From Streptomyces sp. NRRL WC-3626 (GTDB taxonomy: Bacteria > Actinomycetota > Actinomycetes > Streptomycetales > Streptomycetaceae): a stretch of DNA of 64,000 bases. The translations under genes and the position numbers were made by a program. Below are positions 50,541-59,605 of this stretch, in pieces. Under the pieces are notes generated by a model. It did not search any database. It saw only the letters and a program-made list of their open reading frames with translations, and was not told the DNA's origin. The stretch's first letter is position 1; each line of letters begins with the position of its first letter. The stretch is from positions 1 to 64,000 of the forward strand of contig NZ_JOCA01000001.1 of NCBI RefSeq assembly GCF_000718785.1, read 5' to 3'.

Positions 50541-52370
50541 TCAGCGGCCCACGGCGTAGCCCTGCTGGCCGCGCGGATTGGCCGCCGCCGAGAGGACGCC
50601 GGTGGCCGGGTCGCGGGCCACCGCGCAGAGCCGGCCCTCGGACCAGTCGTCGCCGACGGTCACCTCGTGACCGCGGCGGCGGAGCGCCTCCACCACCGCC
50701 GGGTCGGTGCGGGACTCGACGGTGACGCTGCCGGGGCGCATGCCGCGCGGGAAGAAGGAGCCGGGGAAGCTGTCGTTGTGCCAGTTGGGGGCGTCCATGG
50801 CGCCCTGGAGGTCGAGTCCGCCGCGCACGGGCTCGCGCAGAGCGACGGCGAGGAGGAAGTGCAGCTGCCACTGGTCCTGCTGGTCACCGCCGGGCGTGCC
50901 GAACGCCATGACGGGCACCCCGTCGCGCAGGGCCATGGACGGGGTGAGGGTGGTGCGGGGGCGGCGGCCGGGGGTGAGGGTGTTGGGCAGGCCCTCCTCG
51001 AGCCAGGTCATCTGCAGCCGGGTGCCGAGCGGGAAGCCCAGTTCGGGCACGACGGGGTTGGACTGGAGCCAGCCGCCGCTGGGGGTGGCCGCGATCATGT
51101 TGCCCCAGCGGTCGACGACGTCGAGGTGGCAGGTGTCGCCGCGGGTGCCGCCGTCGGCGGAGACATCGGGTTCGCCGGGCACGGGGGACGTCGGGCTCTT
51201 GGCGAACGTCGGCTCACCGACGCCCATCGCTCCGGCACCGGGGTCCTCGGTGGCCACGAGGTGCGCGTGCGCGCTGAGCCGTGGGGTGCGTCCGCCGGGG
51301 CTGCCGGGCCGCAGGTCGTGGGAGGCGCGGGGGCCCACCCTGGTCCGCCGCTCGGCGTTGTACTCGGCCGACAGCAGGTCGTCGAGCGGCACCTCGGCCG
51401 CGTCGCCGTACCAGGCCTCGCGGTCGGCCATGGCGAGCTTGCAGCCCTCGATCAGCAGGTGCACATAGTCGGCGGAGCCGTAGCGGGGCAGTTCCGGCGG
51501 CAGCAGGGCGAGCTGCTGGAGCAGTACCGGCCCCTGGCTCCAGGGGCCCGCCTTGCACACGGTCCAGCCGTTCCAGTCGTACGTCACCGGCGTCTCGTAC
51601 GTGGCGGACCAGCCTGCGAGGTCGGCGGCGGTCATGGTGCCCGTGTGGCGTTCGCCGCTGGTGTCCAGGGTGGGGCGGCCGGACTGCCGGACCAGGGCCT
51701 CGGCGATGAACCCGGTGCGCCACACGTCCCGCGCGGCGTCGATCTGCGCCTCCCGTCCGCCCGCCCCGGCGATTTCGGCGAGCAGCCGCTTCCAGGTGGC
51801 GGCGAGGGCGGGGTTGCGCAGCAGCTCACCGGGGCGCGGGGAGCGGCCGCCGGGCAGATACACGTCGGCGGAGGAGGTCCACTCCGTCTCGAACAGCTCG
51901 CGCACCGTCTCGACGGTCCGGCCGACCCGTTCCACGGGCGGGTGCCCGTCCTCGGCGTAGCCGATGGCGTACTTCAGGACGTCGGCGAGGGGCTTCGTGC
52001 CGTGGTCGCGCAGCAGGAGCATCCAGGCGTCGAAGGCGCCGGGCACGGCCGCGGCGAGCGGCCCGGTGCCGGGGACGAGGTCGAGGCCGAGCCCTTTGTA
52101 GTGGGCGACGGTGGCCCCGGCCGGGGCGACGCCCTGTCCGCACAGCACCCGCACCTCGCCGCCGGCGGGCGCGAGCAGCATCGGCACCTCACCGGCGGGT
52201 CCGTTGAGGTGCGGTTCGACGACGTGCAGGACGAAGGCCCCGGCCACGGCGGCGTCGTAGGCGTTGCCGCCGTCCTCCAGCACGGCCATCGCCGACTGCG
52301 AGGCCAGCCAGTGCGTGGAGGAGACCATGCCGAAGGTGCCCTGGAGGGTGGGACGGGTCGTGAACTGCAT
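50541..52370 (-). CDS. Gamma-glutamyltransferase family protein
   Basis: A 609-residue Ntn-hydrolase proenzyme. The N-terminal part (TFGMVSSTHWLASQSAMAVLEDGGNAYDAAVAG) is the large-subunit start. The autoprocessing site is GDTCHLDVVDRWGNM, where Thr becomes the catalytic N-terminal residue of the small subunit; PSGGWLQSNPVVPELGF and MAFGTPGGDQQDQWQL are the conserved oxyanion and glycine regions. No signal peptide is visible, so it may be cytoplasmic. Members cleave gamma-glutamyl bonds in glutathione-like thiols or act as cephalosporin acylase-like amidases. It is monocistronic. Confidence 0.93.
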   Translation of the reverse strand: MQFTTRPTLQGTFGMVSSTHWLASQSAMAVLEDGGNAYDAAVAGAFVLHVVEPHLNGPAGEVPMLLAPAGGEVRVLCGQGVAPAGATVAHYKGLGLDLVPGTGPLAAAVPGAFDAWMLLLRDHGTKPLADVLKYAIGYAEDGHPPVERVGRTVETVRELFETEWTSSADVYLPGGRSPRPGELLRNPALAATWKRLLAEIAGAGGREAQIDAARDVWRTGFIAEALVRQSGRPTLDTSGERHTGTMTAADLAGWSATYETPVTYDWNGWTVCKAGPWSQGPVLLQQLALLPPELPRYGSADYVHLLIEGCKLAMADREAWYGDAAEVPLDDLLSAEYNAERRTRVGPRASHDLRPGSPGGRTPRLSAHAHLVATEDPGAGAMGVGEPTFAKSPTSPVPGEPDVSADGGTRGDTCHLDVVDRWGNMIAATPSGGWLQSNPVVPELGFPLGTRLQMTWLEEGLPNTLTPGRRPRTTLTPSMALRDGVPVMAFGTPGGDQQDQWQLHFLLAVALREPVRGGLDLQGAMDAPNWHNDSFPGSFFPRGMRPGSVTVESRTDPAVVEALRRRGHEVTVGDDWSEGRLCAVARDPATGVLSAAANPRGQQGYAVGR

Positions 52371-52523
52371 GCCTGACCTCGGTGTTCGTCTGCGTCGACG
52401 GCTGTCGGCTCCGGCCGCTGCCGCACGCAGACTAGATGCGCGCCACCGGCCGGCGCCACCCTCCTCACCAGGTCGAACGCGTACCCGCTCCCCAGCGGGG
52501 AGCGGGCCTGACGGACCGGCTCG

Positions 52524-53057
52524 TCAGTTCGCGGGGACCAGGTGGTCGCCGGCGATGCCGGACTTCTCGGGGCGGTAGTAGTCCCTGATGGCGTCGGCCC
52601 AGGCGGACGCCCGCACGCGGTCCTCCCGGTCCGGGCCGAAGGCCTGGAAGAGCGCCTCGATGTTGGGCCGTGCGAAGCCGATCGCGAGCATCAGCGCGAT
52701 GAACTCGGGGCGGGCCACGAAGCCGACGCCGCCGGGATCGCCCATCGCGGCGAGGGCTTCGGCGAACTCGTCCACGACGGCGTCGAACCGCCGCGGGTCG
52801 AGGACGACGGCGAGGAACTCCTCGGGGCTGACACGGCCGTCACCGCCCGCGTCCAGCTCGGTCAGGAGCGTCTCACCGTAGCGGCGGAAGGCACCGTCGA
52901 GCCGGTCCTTGGCGGCCTCCGGCGCGGCCGGTACCGCGGCCGCCACGCGCCTGCTCATCAAGGCGAAGTCCGCCGGCTCGAGGTAGCCGTTCCCGTCGGC
53001 GTCGAAGAGGGAGAAGACCAGCTCGATGCGGTCGGTCGCCTCGGTGGTGGGCACCAT
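52524..53057 (-). CDS. EF-hand calcium-binding protein (calerythrin-like)
   Basis: A 177-residue acidic protein with four EF-hand positions. Loops 1 (DADGNGYLEPAD, near residue 19) and 2 (DAGGDGRVSPEE, near 69) keep the calcium ligands; loops 3 (GDPGGVGFVARPE) and 4 (GPDREDRVRASAW) lack key ligands and are probably inactive. The layout resembles calerythrin and sarcoplasmic calcium-binding proteins of actinomycetes, which buffer or sense calcium. ATG 53057 is used. No partner is obvious. Confidence 0.92.
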   Translation of the reverse strand: MVPTTEATDRIELVFSLFDADGNGYLEPADFALMSRRVAAAVPAAPEAAKDRLDGAFRRYGETLLTELDAGGDGRVSPEEFLAVVLDPRRFDAVVDEFAEALAAMGDPGGVGFVARPEFIALMLAIGFARPNIEALFQAFGPDREDRVRASAWADAIRDYYRPEKSGIAGDHLVPAN

Positions 53058-53239
53058 GGTGCACCCTGCCTTTCCTTGGTGGGGCCATGCCGTCGGAACG
53101 CGCCGGGGACCTGCCCCCGGCGGCTGTACCGACTATCGGGCCGTCCAGGCCACTTCAGGGGAAACAACGGCACTTCACACACGAACAGGGGGAAACGGCG
53201 CGTTCCATGCATGAAACGGGGAACGTGCCGGCAGCGGAG

Positions 53240-54151
53240 TCATGTGGCCCCTGTCCGGTCCGCGAACACCCAGCGGTTGCCCGCCAGGGCGTCGTTCTCC
53301 TCGGGCAGCGGGCCGCGCCCGAGCCGGCGGGTGAAGTCGAAGGGCGTGTGGACCGACGCGGTCCAGCCCAGGTCCGTCAGACGTGCCGCGGAGTCGGGCC
53401 TCGGCTCCCGGCTGAACAGGCCGAGCAGGTCGATGCCGAGCTCTTGGCGCGTCGACGTGTACAGCGGGCTGTCGCGGTACTCTGTCAGGTCCTTCTCCAG
53501 CTTGACCTCGTACGCCAGGGCGCTGCCCGGCGCACTCAGCCGGTCGACCGTGTCGATGAGCGCGGTCTCGGCCGCGGGCGGCAGGTAGAACAGCAGACCC
53601 TCGACCAGCCACACGGTGGGGACCGTGGTGTCGAAGCCGGCGGCGGTCAGCGCGCCGGCCCAGTCGTCGCGCAGGTCGGCCCCGATCGGCACGCGCGCCG
53701 CCCCGGGCTCGGCCGACACGGAGTCGAGGACCCTGTGTTTGAACGCGAGGACCGCCTCCCTGTCGATCTCGAAGATCACGCAGTCGGAGGGCCAGTCGAG
53801 CCGGAACGCGCGCGCGTCCAGCCCCGCTCCGAGCAGCACCACCTGACGGGCACCGGCGGTCCGGACCGACCGGAGCAGGAAGTCGTCGAGAACCCGGGTA
53901 CGCAGACCGAAGTAGCGTGCGAAGCGTCCCCAGAGCGGGCTCGCGTCCCCGCCCGGAGCCTGGTCCGGGCGGACCGGCCAGTGCGCGGACGCCTCGGCGC
54001 CCCGCACGAAGTGCTCCGCGTAGACGTCCCGGGCGAGGCTGTCGGGGCGGTGGGTCTCGATCGCCCGCGCCGCGGCGACCAGGAGGGCGGTCAGCCCCAC
54101 TCCTCCCTCCACGCCGTCCGTGGCGGTGCTGGGCGATGCCGTGTCGGCCAT
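53240..54151 (-). CDS. LCM/PPM1-type SAM-dependent methyltransferase
   Basis: A 303-residue methyltransferase of the leucine carboxyl methyltransferase-like group found in many actinomycetes. Key stretches are ALLVAAARAIETHRPDSLARD at the start, FLLRSVRTAGARQVVLLGAGLDARAFRLDWP (SAM motif I), CVIFEIDREAVLAFKHRVL, and VWLVEGLLFYLPPAAETALID. Such enzymes methylate carboxyl or hydroxyl groups, often in secondary metabolism. AGGGAGA precedes ATG 54151. It lies 68 bp downstream of the Zn-ADH gene on the same strand and may belong to the mfnB operon. Confidence 0.9.
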   Translation of the reverse strand: MADTASPSTATDGVEGGVGLTALLVAAARAIETHRPDSLARDVYAEHFVRGAEASAHWPVRPDQAPGGDASPLWGRFARYFGLRTRVLDDFLLRSVRTAGARQVVLLGAGLDARAFRLDWPSDCVIFEIDREAVLAFKHRVLDSVSAEPGAARVPIGADLRDDWAGALTAAGFDTTVPTVWLVEGLLFYLPPAAETALIDTVDRLSAPGSALAYEVKLEKDLTEYRDSPLYTSTRQELGIDLLGLFSREPRPDSAARLTDLGWTASVHTPFDFTRRLGRGPLPEENDALAGNRWVFADRTGAT

Positions 54152-54219
54152 GCGTTCTCCCTGGTGGGTTCGCGTGGAGGGCCGGCGTCCGTCGGGGCGT
54201 CGGCGGGCGGGCGGCGCGT

Positions 54220-55323
54220 TCAGTGAGACCGGCCGTCCGGGATCAGTACGGGTTTGACGACGCGGCCCGTTTCGCAGTCGTGCTCGGCCTCGTTGATGTC
54301 GGCGAGCGGATAGGTGCGGATCAGCTGGTCGAAGGGGAACCGGCCGGCCTGCCAGAGCGCGGTGAGCCGGGGGATCAGCAGTCCGGGGACGGCGTCGCCT
54401 TCGCAGATGTGGGAGATCGCGCGCCCGCGGTCCAGTGTTCCCGCCTCGAGCGGCAGCGTCTCGTGCAGCCGTGCCACGAGGCCGAGACGGCCGGTCGGAC
54501 GCAGTGAGCGGAGCGCGTCGTTGATCAGCCCGGCGGACCCCGTGGTGTCCAGCGCGTAGGTCGCTCCCCCGCCGGTCAGCCGCCGCACGCGGTCGGGCAG
54601 GCCGGTCGGCGAGGCGCGGACCGGCAGGGCGTGGAGCCGCTCGGCGAGGGCCAGCCGTCCGGGATGCCGGTCGACGGCCACGGTCACCGCCCCGGCGGCA
54701 TGGGCCGCCATCACCGCGGCCAGGCCCACCGCGCCCGCGCCGAAGACGGCGAGGGTGTCACCGGGGCCGACGCCGAAGGAGTTGAGGACGGCACCGGCGC
54801 CGGTGAGGAATCCGCAGCCGAGCGGCCCGAGCAGTTCCAGGGGCAGTGCGGGATCGACCCGTACGGCGTTGCGGGCCGGGACCAGCGCGTACTCGGCGAA
54901 CGAGGACTGGCCGAACCAGCGGGGAGCCAGGGCGGTCCCGGTCGCGTCGGTGAGCCGTGCGGCGTTCTCCGCGCGCCCCCCGAACAGGTTCAGTGAGGCG
55001 AAGGAGTCGCAGTGGGCGGGGGCCGCGCCCAGGCAGTTGCGGCAGTGCCCGCAGGAGTCGAAGCTCAGCACCACATGGTCGCCGGCGCTCAGGCCGGTGC
55101 CCGTACCTCCCGTCTCCAGCACCACTCCGGCCCCCTCGTGGCCGAGGACCGCCGGCAGGGGGGAGCGGCCCGCCGACCGCCGTACCGCGAGGTCGGTCCG
55201 GCACATCCCGCAGCCGGCGATCCGGACCAGGATCTCCCCCTCGGCCGGCCCCTCCGCCAGCATCACCTCCTCGACGGTGAACGGGTCGTCGTACGCACGC
55301 AGTACCGCCGCGCCGAACCTCAC
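54220..55323 (-). CDS. Zinc-dependent alcohol dehydrogenase
   Basis: A 367-residue MDR-family dehydrogenase. Catalytic zinc ligands are in IAGCGMCRTDLAV and LGHEGAGVV; four structural-zinc cysteines are in CGHCRNCLGAAPAHC. The NAD site is AVFGAGAVGLAAVMAAHAAG and GCGFLTGAGAVLNSF matches the aryl/benzyl alcohol dehydrogenase branch. It interconverts an aromatic-type alcohol and its aldehyde. GTG 55323 is fixed by GGGGGAGG 6 nt upstream and lies 1 bp after the ALDH stop, in an operon with ALDH and mfnB; a furan-methanol substrate is inferred from that context. Confidence 0.93.
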   Translation of the reverse strand: MRFGAAVLRAYDDPFTVEEVMLAEGPAEGEILVRIAGCGMCRTDLAVRRSAGRSPLPAVLGHEGAGVVLETGGTGTGLSAGDHVVLSFDSCGHCRNCLGAAPAHCDSFASLNLFGGRAENAARLTDATGTALAPRWFGQSSFAEYALVPARNAVRVDPALPLELLGPLGCGFLTGAGAVLNSFGVGPGDTLAVFGAGAVGLAAVMAAHAAGAVTVAVDRHPGRLALAERLHALPVRASPTGLPDRVRRLTGGGATYALDTTGSAGLINDALRSLRPTGRLGLVARLHETLPLEAGTLDRGRAISHICEGDAVPGLLIPRLTALWQAGRFPFDQLIRTYPLADINEAEHDCETGRVVKPVLIPDGRSH

Positions 55324-55324
55324 C

Positions 55325-56719
55325 TCACGCCTCCCCCGGCCGGTGCACGACGAACGGCCGGAGGTTTCCGTAGAGCCCCCACGGTCCGCCCGCGACGCCG
55401 ACACCGCTGTCCTTGGCGCCCGCGAAGGGCTGGGCGAGGGAGAGTTCGGCGTGGTGGTTGATCCACGCCGTCCCGCACTCCAGGCGGTCGGCGACGGCCG
55501 CGGCCCGGTCGAGGTCGGTCCCCCACACCGAGCCGCCCAGTCCGAAGCCGGTGCCGTTGGCCGCCCGGACGGCTTCGTCGAGACTGTCGTACGGCAGGAC
55601 CGGCAGGACCGGGCCGAACTGCTCCTCGGTCACCACCGGGCTGTCGGCCGGCACGCCGGCCAGGATCGTCGGGGCGAAGAAGTACCCGGGCCGGTCCAGC
55701 CGGTGCCCGCCGGCGGCGGCCCGGGCGCCGTCCGCCAGGGCCCGTGCCGTGCGGTGCTCGACGCGGGCGAGCTGCGGGGCGTTGCTGACCGGCCCGAGCC
55801 GCGCGGCCGGGTCGAGTCCGGGGCCGACGGCGGTCGTCGCCGCCCGGTGTGCCAGGGCCTCCACCACCCGTGCGTGGAGCCGGGACGGGGCGTAGACGCG
55901 CTTGACCGCCATGCACACCTGACCGCAGTTGCGGAACGCCGCCCAGAACAGCCGGTCCGCGATCTCCTCCACGTCGACGTCGTCGAGCAGGACGGCCGCG
56001 TCATTGCCGCCCAGCTCCAGGGTGACCCGCGCGAGCGAGGCCGCCGCGCCCGCGGCGACGGCCCGTCCCGTGGCCGCCGACCCGGTGAAGGTCACATGGC
56101 GGATCCCCGGGTGCGACGCGAGACGGGCGCCGAGAGGCTCCCTCCCGGTGACGATCGTCAGTACGCCCTCGGGCAGGGCACCGGCGAGGACGGACCCCAG
56201 CATCCGGGTGGCGAGGGGCGTGAACGGCGAGGGCTTGAGCACCACCGTGTTGCCCGCGGCGAGCGCCGGCGCGAACTTCGCCGACGCCAGCTGCAGCGGG
56301 AAGTTCCACGGGACGATCGCGGCGACGGGCCCGAGCGGCCGCCACCGCAGCCGGCTGCGTACGGGACGGTCGTCCTCGATCGGCTGCGTCTCGACGTCCA
56401 GCCCGGCGAAGTAGCGCAGCCGGGCGGCCGTGCGGGCCACCTCCGCGTACGACTCGGTCAGCGGCTTGCCCTGTTCACGGGTGAGGAGGGGGCCGAGGGC
56501 GGCGGCGGCCCCGTCGACGGCGTCCGCCGCCGCGAGCAGCGCCGTCCTGCGGGCGGCCGGGTCCGCCCGCCAGCCGTGCCAGGCCGTCCGGGCCCGGTCG
56601 ACGACCGCGTCCAGCTCCTCTGGCCGCAGGTCGGGAGCCTCGTCGAAGGCCTCGCCGGTGGACGGGTCGACGACGGTGAAGTACCGGGTGTGCGGGGGAC
56701 GTCCGGTCGCCAGGGTCAT
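55325..56719 (-). CDS. Aldehyde dehydrogenase
   Basis: A 464-residue NAD(P)-dependent aldehyde dehydrogenase. It has the Rossmann region [39 protein letters not shown], the catalytic glutamate in [14 protein letters not shown], and the nucleophile cysteine in [15 protein letters not shown], followed by [16 protein letters not shown]. The family and length are ordinary. ATG 56719 overlaps the mfnB stop (ATGA) and the stop is 1 bp from the ADH start, so the three are co-translated. The likely substrate, from context, is a furan aldehyde. Confidence 0.94.
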   Translation of the reverse strand: MTLATGRPPHTRYFTVVDPSTGEAFDEAPDLRPEELDAVVDRARTAWHGWRADPAARRTALLAAADAVDGAAAALGPLLTREQGKPLTESYAEVARTAARLRYFAGLDVETQPIEDDRPVRSRLRWRPLGPVAAIVPWNFPLQLASAKFAPALAAGNTVVLKPSPFTPLATRMLGSVLAGALPEGVLTIVTGREPLGARLASHPGIRHVTFTGSAATGRAVAAGAAASLARVTLELGGNDAAVLLDDVDVEEIADRLFWAAFRNCGQVCMAVKRVYAPSRLHARVVEALAHRAATTAVGPGLDPAARLGPVSNAPQLARVEHRTARALADGARAAAGGHRLDRPGYFFAPTILAGVPADSPVVTEEQFGPVLPVLPYDSLDEAVRAANGTGFGLGGSVWGTDLDRAAAVADRLECGTAWINHHAELSLAQPFAGAKDSGVGVAGGPWGLYGNLRPFVVHRPGEA

Positions 56720-57495
56720 GACCGGCTCTGGGCCGCGGCGGCCGCGTGTTCCCGGACGTGCCGGTCCATCTCCGCCCGGAAGGCGGCCACCAGGTGCGGC
56801 CGGATGCGGCCCGTGGTGCGGTCCCCTCCCTCGCAGACCGCTCCGCGCACCCCGACGATGTCCGTCCCGATACGGGCCAGTTCAGCCAGGTCGCCCGCCT
56901 TGACGCTGCCCGCCAGCGCGGCGAGGAGGCCGGCGTCGTGAGCACGCCGTACGAACTCGGCGCACACGTCGGGCGGTACATGGTCGAACAGCCGGGTCCC
57001 GTCCTTGACGGCGGTGTCGAGCATGGCGGCGTCGGAGCCCGATCGGCGCGCGATGTCCGGCAGCGCGAGCGGGCTGACACAGCCGATGCGGTGGGCGTCG
57101 GCGTAACCCGAGGCGACGACGAACGCGTCCGCCCGGTGGTCCTTCACCGCCCGGACGACCCCGCTCATGACCTCGACGGCCTGTTCGGGTGTCGCGCAGC
57201 CGTAGAGGCCGACCTTGATGTAGGTGGCGCCGGACACGGCGGCGCCGAGCGCCGCCTGGGCCACCGTGCCGGGCTTGTACGGTACGTCCCCGACGGTGGC
57301 GGAGACCGGCTTGTCCGCCGGTACGGCCGCGCGGATCTCCCTGATGACCCACGGGTAGTTGGCTCCGAGCGAGCCCTCGTCGGGCTTCTTGACGTCGACG
57401 ATGTCCAGATGCTCGGCCGCCTTCGCGCAGTCGAGGGCCTCGTCGACACCGTCCGGAGAGATGAGAAGCAACAAGGTTGAATCCTTCCCCCGCAC
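56716..57495 (-). CDS. mfnB: (5-formylfuran-3-yl)methyl phosphate synthase (MfnB type)
   Basis: A 259-residue TIM-barrel protein strongly resembling archaeal MfnB, which condenses two glyceraldehyde-3-phosphate molecules into the furan precursor of methanofuran. Active-site blocks are conserved: [17 protein letters not shown] with Schiff-base Lys36, [46 protein letters not shown] with Asp160 and Lys164, and [17 protein letters not shown]. Bacterial homologues occur in methylotrophs and some actinomycetes. No methanofuran-type cofactor genes are seen here; instead ALDH and ADH are directly coupled. The start is GTG 57495. It is the first gene of the operon. Confidence 0.92.
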   Translation of the reverse strand: MRGKDSTLLLLISPDGVDEALDCAKAAEHLDIVDVKKPDEGSLGANYPWVIREIRAAVPADKPVSATVGDVPYKPGTVAQAALGAAVSGATYIKVGLYGCATPEQAVEVMSGVVRAVKDHRADAFVVASGYADAHRIGCVSPLALPDIARRSGSDAAMLDTAVKDGTRLFDHVPPDVCAEFVRRAHDAGLLAALAGSVKAGDLAELARIGTDIVGVRGAVCEGGDRTTGRIRPHLVAAFRAEMDRHVREHAAAAAQSRS

Positions 57496-57733
57496 CCCAC
57501 CTGCCCCGAGGGCAGATATGCGGATTCGCCTGGCTCACACGCGGTCCGCACATCATTTCCCCCGGGCGTCGCACCTCGGCAGGGCGCGCGGGGTGCCACA
57601 CGGATCAGAGCCACGGGGTTCCCGCGCCCCGCGCAACGCGCCGTCCGCGCTGGCCCGTTGCGCGTGCTTCGGCGCCGCTCCGCCGCCGCGAGGGTGGCCG
57701 TCGCCGTGGCCGTGGGCGTGGGCGTGGGCAGGC

Positions 57734-59038
57734 CTACAGATCCGCGGCGACGTCCTCGCGGCCCGGTGGGGTCCCGGTGGTCTCCGCGGCGCGGCGGCGG
57801 GCGTCCTCGTCGGTGCGGGCGTCGTAGCTGACGAGTTTCGGGAGCGCGGCGGTGAGCAGGCCCACGGCGGCGACGCAGGCGAGACCGCCGCTCCAGATCG
57901 CGGGGCGGGCACCGGTCCAGCCGGCCATCGCGCCCGCGCGGACCTGGCCGAGCTGGGGGCCGACGCTGTAGGAGAGGACCTCGATACCGGCGAGCCGGCC
58001 GCGCAGCCGGTCGGGGATGGTCTGGTTCCAGATGGTGGAGCGGCCGAGTCCGCTCAGCATGTCCCCCGCGCCCGCCAGGCCGAGGAAGACCAGCACGAGC
58101 CAGATGTCCGACGCCCAGCCGGCCGCCGCCATGGCCAGTCCCCAGCCGGTGGCGCCGAACACCACGAACAGGCCGTGCCGCTGGGTACGCGAGACCCAGC
58201 CGCTGGTCAGGCTGAGCAGCAGCGAGCCGACGGCGCCCGCCGAGTACATCAGGCCCAGCGCCCAGTCGGCGTCGAGCTCGTCGGCGAGGAAGGGGAAGAT
58301 CGTGTTGGGGAAGGCGAAGAACATGGCGGCGAGGTCCACCGCGTAGGTGCCCAGCAGCACCGGTCGGGACCAGGCGTACCGGGCGCCTTCGGCGATGCCG
58401 CGCAGCGACGGCTTCTCGGCGTGCTCGACGGGCGGTACGGGGGTGAGCCGGCGGCACATCAGGACCGAGCCGCAGAAGCAGACCACGGTGGTGGCGTACG
58501 CGGGGACGTTGCCGGCGTACGCGACGACGAGGCCGGCCAGCGCGGGTCCGCCGATGGCGCCCGCCTGCCAGCGCAGGGCGTTGAGGGCGGCCGCGGCGGC
58601 AAGCTGGTCGTGGGGGACGATGCGGGCCAGCAGTGAGTCCAGGGCGGGGCGCTGGAGCCCGGCGAGTGCCGCCACTCCGGCGGCGACCACGTACAGCGGC
58701 CACAGCATGGGGTGCGGCAGCAGCGCGTTCAGCAGCAGGACGACGGCGAGGAGTCCCAGTCCGGCCTCGGTGAGGACGATGACCTTGCGCCGGTCGACCG
58801 CGTCCGCGAGGGCACCGCCGTACAGGCCGAAGACCACGAGCGGCACGAGTTCCACGGCGCCCATCGCGCCGACCGCGAGGGGTGATCCGGTGAGTTCCTT
58901 GATCTGGAGCGGCAGCGCGATCAGCGCCATCACGCTGCCGAGGTAGGTGACCAGGCCCTGCACCCACAGGAGGCGGAAGTCGCGGGAGGAGCGCCAGGGG
59001 GTGAGGTCGGGCAGGACGGAGGCGAGCTTCTTCCTCAT
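57734..59038 (-). CDS. MFS transporter, enterobactin-exporter (EntS)-like
   Basis: A 434-residue 12-helix major facilitator of the MFS_3/EntS-like group. It opens SSRDFRLLWVQGLVTYLGSVMALIALPLQI, has motif A-like GLYGGALADAVDRRKVI, and a C-terminal GRLAGIEVLSYSVGPQLGQVRAGAMAGW loop typical of siderophore exporters. It lies 3 bp after a decayed FecE-type ATPase frame and behind an iron-box-like site (59502-59520), so siderophore export under iron control is likely. The charged tail (YDARTDEDARRRAAETTG) is cytoplasmic. Confidence 0.9.
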   Translation of the reverse strand: MRKKLASVLPDLTPWRSSRDFRLLWVQGLVTYLGSVMALIALPLQIKELTGSPLAVGAMGAVELVPLVVFGLYGGALADAVDRRKVIVLTEAGLGLLAVVLLLNALLPHPMLWPLYVVAAGVAALAGLQRPALDSLLARIVPHDQLAAAAALNALRWQAGAIGGPALAGLVVAYAGNVPAYATTVVCFCGSVLMCRRLTPVPPVEHAEKPSLRGIAEGARYAWSRPVLLGTYAVDLAAMFFAFPNTIFPFLADELDADWALGLMYSAGAVGSLLLSLTSGWVSRTQRHGLFVVFGATGWGLAMAAAGWASDIWLVLVFLGLAGAGDMLSGLGRSTIWNQTIPDRLRGRLAGIEVLSYSVGPQLGQVRAGAMAGWTGARPAIWSGGLACVAAVGLLTAALPKLVSYDARTDEDARRRAAETTGTPPGREDVAADL

Positions 59039-59041
59039 GGT

Positions 59042-59383
59042 TCAGCGACTCCCGGCCGCCGCGATGCCGGAGCCCGCCACCCTCGAGTGGTGGCGTCCGA
59101 TGGGCAGGACGAGGGGTTCGCCGGATCCGGGGCACTCGACGACGCGGCTGTCCATCATGACGACCGTGGTGCCGCGGGTGCGGTGGAGGCCGGTGGTGTG
59201 GGTGGCCTTCAGGGCGGCGGCGACCGGGGCGTCGTCCTGCGCGGTCGAATTGCCGCGGGCGTCGGCACCGACGATCACCGTGATCCGCCCGGCCGCGAGG
59301 GTCGGGTCCAGGCCCTCGACGACGGCACGGCCGCCGTGGCCGAGCGTGAGGTCCTCGGTGGCGAGGGTGTGGGACGCGGTCAC
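59042..59383 (-). pseudogene. Remnant of a FecE-type iron-siderophore ABC ATPase
   Basis: A 113-residue frame from GTG 59383 (GGAGG 6 nt upstream) that retains pieces of a siderophore ABC ATPase: ATEDLTLGHGGRAVVEGLD, AGRITVIVGADARGNST, AAALKATHTTGL, RTRGTTVVMM and SRVVECPGSGEPLVLPIGRHH. Full-length proteins are about 270-280 residues. Walker A has lost its lysine (GADARGNST), and the segments with the Q-loop, LSGGQ signature, Walker B and switch His are all missing, with the joins still in frame. It cannot be an active ATPase. It may survive because its translation is coupled to the exporter. Confidence 0.82.
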
Positions 59384-59501
59384 GGTGAGCCTCCGGCTCG
59401 GTCGGTGCGGACGATCGGACGAACAAGGCAGGGGGCGCCCGGGACGCCGGTGACGACGCCTACCGGGTAACGGGTGCCGGGCACCGCACCCACCGGGCAA
59501 G

Positions 59502-59520
59502 TTAGGTAAGGCTTGCCTCA
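59502..59520. promoter_or_regulatory. Iron box (DmdR/IdeR-type operator)
   Basis: TTAGGTAAGGCTTGCCTCA resembles the 19-bp actinobacterial iron box TTAGGTTAGGCTNNCCTAA, with good dyad symmetry. It lies 119 bp upstream of the ABC remnant start and 86 bp from the AraC gene stop, so in the orientation of the ABC-MFS pair. DmdR/IdeR repressors bind such sites when iron is sufficient. Confidence 0.75.
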
Positions 59521-59605
59521 ATAGCGTAGGGAGTGGCGGCTCGCTGATCAATCGAGCCTTCTCGACAGCCCTTGTAGCGATCGGGACAGGGGGTCCTCCA
59601 GCTCT

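Noticed and set aside
59384..59551. Longer start for the FecE remnant (ATG 59551)
   Set aside because: That start would lie upstream of the iron box and codes low-complexity sequence; GTG 59383 has GGAGG at correct spacing.
59538..59558. GGCTCG/CGAGCC hairpin downstream of the AraC gene
   Set aside because: Only 6-bp stem with a 9-nt loop and no U-run; too weak to call a terminator.
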